This document shows, one piece after another, positions 59,319 through 64,000 of a DNA stretch of 64,000 nt. The stretch comes from Boswellia sacra. Its lineage: Eukaryota; Streptophyta; Magnoliopsida; Sapindales; Burseraceae. Positions within the stretch are counted from its first letter, which is position 1. The number at the start of each line of letters is the position of its first letter. The notes beneath the pieces are model-generated. The model was given only the letters and a program-made list of their open reading frames with translations. It did not search any database and was not told where the DNA came from. The stretch spans positions 1 through 64,000 of the forward strand of contig SNVD02004529.1 in the NCBI GenBank assembly GCA_013180625.2, in the 5' to 3' direction. A program made the position numbers and the translations under genes.

Positions 59319-59741
59319 AATTGCCACTCCAACTAATAGTTATAAATTTAAGGAAATATATAAATTTGGATTTCATGTAATTTTTCTCTTTAATTCTTAC
59401 AACCTTATCGAGTCCGATTTAGTTGAGAGGCCCAAAATTAAAATAAGATGGACCTTAACATGTAAACTCTTGGAAGGCCCAATAAAGTGATATTCGCTGT
59501 TATTCATTTTCTTCAATTATCGCTTCATATTTTGTTTTCAATTTGAAATCTATATTTTACAGGAAAATTGAATAAAGTATTTTTATTTTTCTTTAGTTTA
59601 CTGATATGGTTTTTTACTGAGATGTTTCTAGCTTTTCTTTAGTTTAATTTGGATTTTTTTTTAAGTATAGATTAAATTTCTTATCACCAAAAGTGTCCAA
59701 ATTGACAACACGTTGAAATTTTATGAATTTTGGGTTTGAAT

Positions 59742-61110
59742 TAGGAATGGCAAAATGACCCGTCGGGTCCAGGGTCCCGGTGTGACCCGTATTTTAGGGG
59801 CGGGTCTTGACCCGTTTATTTTGAATTTAGGAGCGGGTTTGGGTCTCCAAAAGTATTGACCCGTTTGAGGTGGGTCCGAGTCCACCCTCCAGCTCCGTTT
59901 GACCCGCCCCGTCCCGCACAGTATTAGGATGTATATGAAAAGAATGGAGTATTTGAACTTACAAGTAATTTTTAGGAGTGATTATGGTAAATTATAATAT
60001 TTTAGAATATCATGTAATTTTACTAGACTATATAAACAAAATAACTTCATCTCCTAAACCCTAAGCCATATTCCCATCTCTTTCTTGTTTAAATCCCTAA
60101 AAATCGAAGCACCACCATCAGACCACTCGACCATCTGCAACTCCCTCTAGCGTCCGTCGGAGCACCTCCATGGCTTCAGATCGTCGTTGCAGCTCCAGTG
60201 TCGCAGCACCTCTGCGGCTCCAGGTCGTTGTCACAGCTCAGTGTCGCGCCATCTCTACGACTCCAGCATCGCAGGCGTAGAAGCTCCACACCTCCAGCTC
60301 GCTGTCGTAGGACCGCCACGCCTCCAGCTCGCTGTCGCAGCACCTTCATGCCTTCACGCGAGTTAACTTATTAAGTAAGTTGTTAGTTGTAGAAATGCCA
60401 AATTAATCTACAGCATTGAAGAAAGTTTCAACGCGAGAGAGAGAGAGAGAAGACAGAATTATTGTAGTGGTACACGTCTGGCCATGGCCTATTGGCTGGT
60501 CTAGTGGTATGATTGATTGAAATTGAATTGAATGCTTTAACCAATCATGTCAGAATGGTAGCAATATCAAAGTAGCAAAAATTTGAACAGTAATGTGAAT
60601 TATTGTTGTCACTTTTGAGAGGGCAGAAACAAAAACGCATGAGTGGTAGGTCCAAGACTCAATTCATTCATGCACTGTGAGTTGTTTTAGATTAAAGGAG
60701 CTTCCACCTGCTTAACGTATCTGCTTGCACTTCCCTTTGCTTCTTTGTCAGTCTCTTTTTACCCAAAAACTCTTGTTAATTCTAAGATTTGATTATCTTA
60801 GTTTGATGAATTCTGAACGTTTCTTTGTCTAGGTACATCCCTTTATAGGTCTTTAATCTTCAAATGCTTTGTTGATTATTATGCGTATGTATGATTTTAG
60901 TTTGAAGATATATTGTTTTCAAACTTGTTAAAAAATGGGCTTAATTGTGTACTTGTCACATAAAATGGGGTGGTTATGTGAATTTTACAGGGGCGAGGCG
61001 GGTCTAGATCTGCTCATTTATTTTTTGCTCCGCCCCGCCCCTTTATGGGGCAATAGGGTGGGGTTGGGTATCAACTGCCTCGGACCTGTCCCGCCCCATT
61101 ACCAGCCCTA
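59742..61110. mobile_element. hAT-like element A (1369 bp), perfect 8-bp duplication GTTTGAAT
   Basis: Starts TAGGAATGGCAAAATGACCC and ends CATTACCAGCCCTA. The flanks GTTTGAAT (59734-59741 and 61111-61118) are identical. The first 400 bases or so and the last 170 are closely related to element B. The middle has a stretch of short CTCCAGCTCGCTGTCG-like repeats, a (GA)n run at about 60433-60451 and a short tRNA-Pro-like piece. No transposase is encoded. Confidence 0.88.
60498..60514 (+). other. Short tRNA-Pro-like sequence in hAT element A
   Basis: GGTCTAGTGGTATGATT matches the D-arm/box A part of plant tRNA-Pro as I remember it. The rest of a tRNA is not present, so it is a fragment or a chance match. 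Confidence 0.35.
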
Positions 61111-61135
61111 GTTTGAATATGCATGTTGTTGAGGT

Positions 61136-62772
61136 TAGGGATGGCAAAAAGACCCGCCGGGTTCGGAATCCCTGGTGTGACCCGTGTTTTAGGGACGGAT
61201 CTTGACCCGGTTATTTTGAATTTAGGTGCGGGTTGGGTCTCTAAAGGTATTGACCCGTTTGGGGCGGGTCCGAGCCCGGGTTCACCTTCCAGCCCTGTTT
61301 GACCTGCCCCGCACAGTATTAGGATGCATATGAAAAAAAATAAGGTATTTGAACTTACAAGTAATTTTTAAGGGTGATTATGATAAATTATAATATATTA
61401 GAATATCAAGTAATTTTACTAAACTATATAAACAAAATAGCTTCATCTCCTAAAACCTAACCCATGCCGTCTCACTATTGTTTAAATCCCTGAAAATCGA
61501 AGCGCCATCAGACCACTCAATCGTCCATCATTGCCAGTTGTTACCGGCCATCCGCAACTCCAGCGTCCATCGCAGCACCTCCACGGCTTCAGCTCGCCGT
61601 CACAGCTCCAGCGCAGCAGCACCTCTGCGGCTCCAGCTTGCTGTCGTAGCTCCAATGTTGTGTCACCTCCGCGCCTCCAGCTCATTGTCGCAACTCAGTG
61701 TCTCGTCACATCCGCGAGTCCAGCGTCGCAACAGCTCCGCGCCTCCAGTTTGAGAAAGAGAAACAGTGGGTTGCTTCGTCTCTCTCTTTTTTTCTCCATC
61801 TTTTAAGGTATATGTTCTCTCCTCTATTTATTTCATATTCTACAACTTTTTTTAGCTAATAGAAAAATTGTATGAAATTTCAAGTGCTTGTTAGAATGTA
61901 TGGAGTTTTGCTGCTTTCCAAAATGCTATGTGCCTGCTTCTGCTAAATTCGTATGAGATTTTATCTCCTGCTTTTTATGCTTTCAATTCTGTCGTTAGAG
62001 GGTTTATAGGACCTCTCTTTGTGTACAAGATATGGGTAATTATTGATTTTTTCTATCAAGACAGTTTTAATTGCTGTAACGTGCGTGAGTAGTTTATTTA
62101 AGGCAGTATCGCTTATTATTGAACTTGGTTTGATTTTGATTTCTTTTGATCAGATTAGAGTTTCTTTGTGTGGCTATAATCTAATTTAAATACTAGTTAT
62201 CGTGTATTAATATTTGCTAAATTATAGTTTCTTCTTTGGTTGTTGAGTTAGTTCAATGCTTTAAGCTTTTACTACTGGATTGAAAATTTATCTCGCTTAT
62301 GACTTGGAAATTTCTAGTGGATCCAGCAAGCACAAAAATTCTGCATGGATTAGGCCTTTTAGATTTTCAAAATGTTGTACTGCCTATGATTGAATTCGCT
62401 TGAACATCATTTGTTTCTCTTATATCCATTCACTCTGTTGAAGAACTCAAGGCATTTTTGTGGTCAGAACTGCTTGCACGTTTTTGTTCATTTATAAAAA
62501 TTTATTTCATGTGGTCCAAATTAACAAGTTATTGAGATTTGTAACTGTTTCGAATAGCACGCTTCCAGAACTATTTAATTTTGCATCTTTTACAGAATTG
62601 TCTGAAGTAAAAAAATGGGCTTAATTGTAATATTGTATACTTGTATATGATATGATGGAAAGAATGCGGTTATTATGTGAATTTACAGGGCGGGGCAGGG
62701 TAAAAAATAAATGAGCGGGGCGGGGCTGGGTACTACCTAGCCCGGACCCGCCCCGCCCCATTACCAACCCTA
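61136..62772. mobile_element. hAT-like element B (1637 bp), near-perfect 8-bp duplication
   Basis: Starts TAGGGATGGCAAAAAGACCC and ends CATTACCAACCCTA. The flanks are GTTGAGGT (61128-61135) and GCTGAGGT (62773-62780), 7 of 8 matching. Ends are shared with element A but the middle differs. Ser/Pro-rich open frames at 61478-61806 arise from the repeated CTCCAGC words and are not supported as genes. Confidence 0.85.
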
Positions 62773-62875
62773 GCTGAGGTTGGTTAAATTTTTTTAACAC
62801 TTTGATGAGAATTCTGATCCTATTGACCCTTGCAGGCACCTTCTCAAAGAATCTTGATCTCTTTCGTAATTTGAA

Positions 62876-63681
62876 ATGGGTTAGAAAGCTGCTGAGAAAC
62901 TCATTAGGCACTGGAAAATACTCAGAGGAGACAATGTATGGATAAGATTAAAAGATATTGTCAGCATTTTCCCCGTTTTATATTAATTTGATTGAGCAAA
63001 TATTATTGCTGTTCATCTTTGTTTACAGGTTATGATAATCAGAGAAAAAGATAAAGGAGAGATTGGTGTTATTAAGCGTGTCATTAGGTCTCAAAATCGT
63101 GTTATTCTTGAAGGAAAAAATCTGGTGAGAAACCTGATTGCAAGTCATGTTCAATAGAAATATATAAATGCTGTAGTTTTTTCTTGTTGGTAGAGGGGGT
63201 GGTGATGGTTGTTACATTTTTAAGTGATAATATCACTTTTTTTTTGGCATTCGCATTTACCCAAAAAGTGAGTTGAAATGATCCCATGATGAAGCGTTTA
63301 AACGGTTCTGTTTCATTGGAACAGCATCTCATAATTGTATCATTCAAGTATGAACAATTATTTTTTCCCTGACTGCCTCATTTTTGCTTTATGAAGGTGG
63401 TATCTTTACTGTTGAAGCCCCGCTTCATGCCTCAAACGTTCAAGTTCTTGACCCAGTCACGGGGTATGGTTCTACTTTCATCTGATTTAAACATCATGAA
63501 TGTTATTGTCGTATGACTTCTCAAAGAAATGATAGTTGTTGCAGGAAGCCCTGTAAGGTGGGAACGAGATATTTAGAAGATGGAACTAAAGTAAGAGTAG
63601 CCAGAGGTATATGAGCATCTGGGTCTATCATTCCTTGTCCTGAGATCCTAAAGATAAGGACAACTCCAAGACCAACTATTG
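62876..63681 (+). pseudogene. Ribosomal protein L24 (KOW domain, organellar type) pseudogene with introns
   Basis: Pieces of a spliced gene: exon 62876-62935 (MG*KAAEKLIRHWKILRGDN), exon 63029-63124 with the KOW motif (VMIIREKDKGEIGVIKRVIR), exon about 63390-63463 (EGGIFTVEAPLHASNVQVLD) and exon 63545-63681 (KPCKVGTRYLEDGTKVRVAR, ending TTPRPTIG). GT..AG borders are kept. The third codon is TAG where Trp is expected, and TGA replaces Gly after VARGI. About eleven codons between exons 2 and 3 (a conserved basic segment) are not found, and exon 3 lacks a clear acceptor. L24 binds 23S rRNA early in assembly of mitochondrial or plastid ribosomes. Because introns are kept, this is a duplicated, not a retrocopied, pseudogene. 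The last exon may lie beyond the window. Confidence 0.85.
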
Positions 63682-64000
63682 GTACTGAACTAAATCTGAT
63701 AACCTTTTCTCTGTTTGTTTTTTTAAATGGGTGGAAATATCTTGTGTTTGAGTTTTGTATGCATTAGTTCCTTTATGATGTGTTTTGCACATGCTATATT
63801 ACGCATGGGCTATTGTGTGTGATAATTGTTGTTGAATTGGCATAAGGCCTATCATTATTTATATTTGTGGTTATGAATTAGAGCTGCCCAAAATGATTGG
63901 TTGTTGACTAACAATGTAGAATATTGGGGAAAAAAGTAAAAAAACTATCGTATGAGCAATAAATTAGAGAATAGAGATCTTACATGCAAAAAGGTAAAAC
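63682..64000. other. Sequence downstream of the L24 pseudogene
   Basis: Probably the following intron; no further exon is recognised before the window ends. Confidence 0.4.

Noticed and set aside
61478..61806. Overlapping Ser/Pro/Ala-rich frames on both strands
   Set aside because: Created by repeated CTCCAGC words inside hAT-like element B; not conserved in element A.

Overview
The window is nuclear DNA of a flowering plant, most likely a eudicot. It has spliced genes with GT..AG introns, AT-rich spacers, plant-specific families (SKIP30-type F-box/kelch, GPI-anchored lipid-transfer proteins, an Ole e 6-like pollen protein, a LOG cytokinin enzyme relic) and a dense load of plant transposons. 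A woody rosid would fit, but the species is not determined. All calls come from reading the sequence; no database search was run.

Layout. 1-9006: a minus-strand Athila-type Ty3/gypsy element (3' LTR cut by the window edge, PPT, internal region, tRNA-Asp primer site, complete 5' LTR). It has lost reverse transcriptase and integrase and carries foreign sequence: an intronless, N-terminally frameshifted LOG gene and a second gene-like segment. A synthetic Nextera junction adapter sits in its 3' LTR. 9007-about 12950: the 5' end of a second minus-strand gypsy element (Tekay/Del-like gag-protease, tRNA-Met-type primer site, LTR with two tandem arrays), into which the Athila element inserted. About 13290-21476: a decayed Mutator-like element with a minus-strand MULE transposase and a convergent DUF1985/Ulp1-like gene, the Kaonashi type of arrangement.

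22290-43603 is the gene-bearing part: SKIP30 (minus) with a 2.3 kb 5'-UTR intron; three tandem GPI-anchored lipid-transfer genes (minus) and a divergent fourth (plus), all with phase-1 introns; and a two-exon Ole e 6-like pollen protein. Between them sit small DNA transposons with readable target-site duplications: a 918 bp Mutator-type foldback and two hAT-like elements, one holding another foldback.

47282-56440 is a complete but dead Sirevirus-like Ty1/copia element (two LTRs, 5-bp duplication CAAAA, gag-pol with stops, broken envelope-like third ORF). 56441-64000 holds spacer, relics, two related hAT-like elements 25 bp apart, each with its own 8-bp target duplication, and a spliced pseudogene of an organellar-type ribosomal protein L24.

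The most unusual structure is a TCGACACTCGAC-rich, CpG-rich repeat at five separate places inside three unrelated transposon classes (gypsy LTR, Mutator-like, hAT), twice as long hairpins. I found no convincing new protein system. The strongest candidates for a second look are the captured LOG gene, this cross-class repeat, and the adapter contamination.
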